Part shown: piece after piece, positions 63,322 to 64,000 of the stretch
Position numbering within the stretch: position 1 is the stretch's first letter
How the letters are laid out: every line of letters begins with the position of its first letter
Origin: Thermoactinomyces vulgaris
GTDB taxonomy: Bacteria; Bacillota; Bacilli; Thermoactinomycetales; Thermoactinomycetaceae
NCBI RefSeq assembly: GCF_003688725.1
Contig: NZ_REFP01000011.1
Span: 118,684 to 182,683 of the forward strand
Reading direction: 5' to 3'
DNA: 64,000 bases
Made by a program: the position numbers and the translations under genes
The notes under the pieces: model-generated
Databases searched by the model: none
Told to the model about the DNA's origin: nothing
What the model saw: only the letters and a program-made list of their open reading frames with translations

Positions 63322-63334
63322 AATTAAAAATCAA

Positions 63335-64000
63335 ATGCACATCTCGGCAGGAACAGGTTTCTGGGTTCATTCTATTGTTCATGCTGACGGGGGGATTAAT
63401 GTTCCTGAGATTAATGAGGATTTCAATCAATTTGAACAAAAAAACCCGGTTCAGAAGGAGCAACCGGTCTCATCCCCTCCGGTTGAAGAAAAGAAAGGAT
63501 TTGTGGATAAGTTTACCGAATCATTGTCAAAGGTAGGAGATTGGTTAGGGGACAAAATTTCCGGAGCATGGGAATGGACCAAGGAAAAAGCGTCTGCCTT
63601 TTGGGATTGGTTTACTGAAATTTGCTCCAAAATAGCAGAAGTCGTAATCGATACACTGTCTGCAGTTTGGGACTGGATCGTCAAATTTAAAGAATACATA
63701 GCGTTTGCCGGCGTCCTGATTTTGGGCATTGTCTTGTGCATCTTTGCCACACCGTTAGGGATTGCCGTACTCAGTGGTATGGCTTTGTCATTTGTGATCA
63801 GTATGGCCCTGAATGGTTGGGAAATTAACAAAATGACCTTCTTGAAGCAGCCATTGGCGGCCTCTTGGGATTGATCGGAGGAGGCATCACGGCAGGAGCT
63901 TCCCGGGGCTTGGCCAGCGGCATCGGGCAAAAACTGATCATGGGTGCCAAAAATTCCAAATTCTTGGGTCCTGTTCTTCGCGGAGGACAGAAACTGGTTT
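63335..64000 (+). pseudogene. Frameshifted, partial toxin-like membrane protein
   Basis: Starts at ATG 63335 (MHISAGTGFWVHSIVHADGG) or lacks its 5' end. A proline/glutamate-rich linker is followed by tryptophan-rich helical repeats (AWEWTKEKASAFWDWF, AVWDWIVKF) and a hydrophobic segment. At 63830 a run of four A breaks the frame; with five A the reading continues as LLEAAIGGLLGLIGGGITAG to the window edge. This resembles pore-forming or carrier regions of large polymorphic toxins. Possible error or real decay. Confidence 0.6.

Noticed and set aside
1..64000. tRNA, rRNA or transposase genes
   Set aside because: No tRNA-like cloverleaf signatures, rRNA sequence or complete transposase frames were noticed.

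Overview
The window looks like the chromosome of an aerobic or facultatively denitrifying, probably thermophilic or thermotolerant member of the Bacillota, close to Bacillales such as Thermoactinomycetaceae or Geobacillus-like genera. The basis is the AGGAGG-type ribosome binding sites with ATG, GTG and TTG starts, the conserved asnS-dnaD pair, the coproporphyrin-dependent haem operon, GbsR/GbsA/GbsB, YetF, GH18 and DUF2249 proteins, and sigma-A promoters. The genus is an inference. No rRNA, tRNA or complete insertion sequence was seen.

Left part (1-13,080) is a nitrogen-oxide and haem region. It holds a radical SAM/SPASM protein (cut by the left edge), a lipoprotein copper nitrite reductase (nirK), an operon of a double-DUF2249 protein, a haem-copper-oxidase-like membrane protein and a DUF59 assembly factor, a single DUF2249 protein, an unrecognised membrane protein and a quinol-dependent NO reductase. 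Head to head with the NO reductase lies hemE-hemH-cgoX-chdC, the late part of the coproporphyrin haem pathway. Fnr/CRP-like TGTGA-N6-TCACA boxes occur upstream of several of these units, so the set is probably switched on when oxygen is low.

Middle part (13,080-44,800) is mostly ordinary chromosome. It includes a chloramphenicol acetyltransferase with a textbook translational attenuator, a DinB/WYL divergent pair, asnS-dnaD, a murQ-murR-murP N-acetylmuramate recycling operon with a repressor-like palindrome and a cre site, YetF, a butanol-type dehydrogenase, brnQ with a CodY-like box, a MurF paralogue, an MFS exporter, a GH18 lipoprotein, copZ-copA behind a CsoR-like operator, a PaaG-like isomerase, a lipid kinase and SDR, an aldolase and an FAH protein, a secreted lipase, the gbsR/gbsAB choline-to-betaine system, an XRE regulator, deoD and an NfrA-type flavin reductase.

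Right part (44,800-58,200) holds acetyltransferase and transglutaminase-like genes, a 115-bp pseudogene piece of the flavin reductase, a two-repeat CRISPR remnant (30-nt repeat), a CPBP protease, a lone PhoU-like DUF47 protein, feoA plus an feoB split into separate G-protein and membrane genes, ctaG with a small cytochrome c lipoprotein, two glycosyltransferases, a rhodanese, fabI, an SDR and a methyltransferase broken in a G7 run.

The right end (58,200-64,000) is AT-richer accessory DNA. It has unrecognised small proteins (one resembling immunity proteins), a VOC protein, a structured leader with CRISPR-repeat-like blocks before a 17-codon mini-ORF, three short CRISPR arrays (36-nt repeat) with a duplicated flank and no cas genes in the window, and a frameshifted toxin-like membrane protein running off the edge. 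The most interesting signals are the repeat-like leader plus mini-ORF beside orphan CRISPR arrays, the multi-site Fnr-like control of the NO genes, and the split FeoB.
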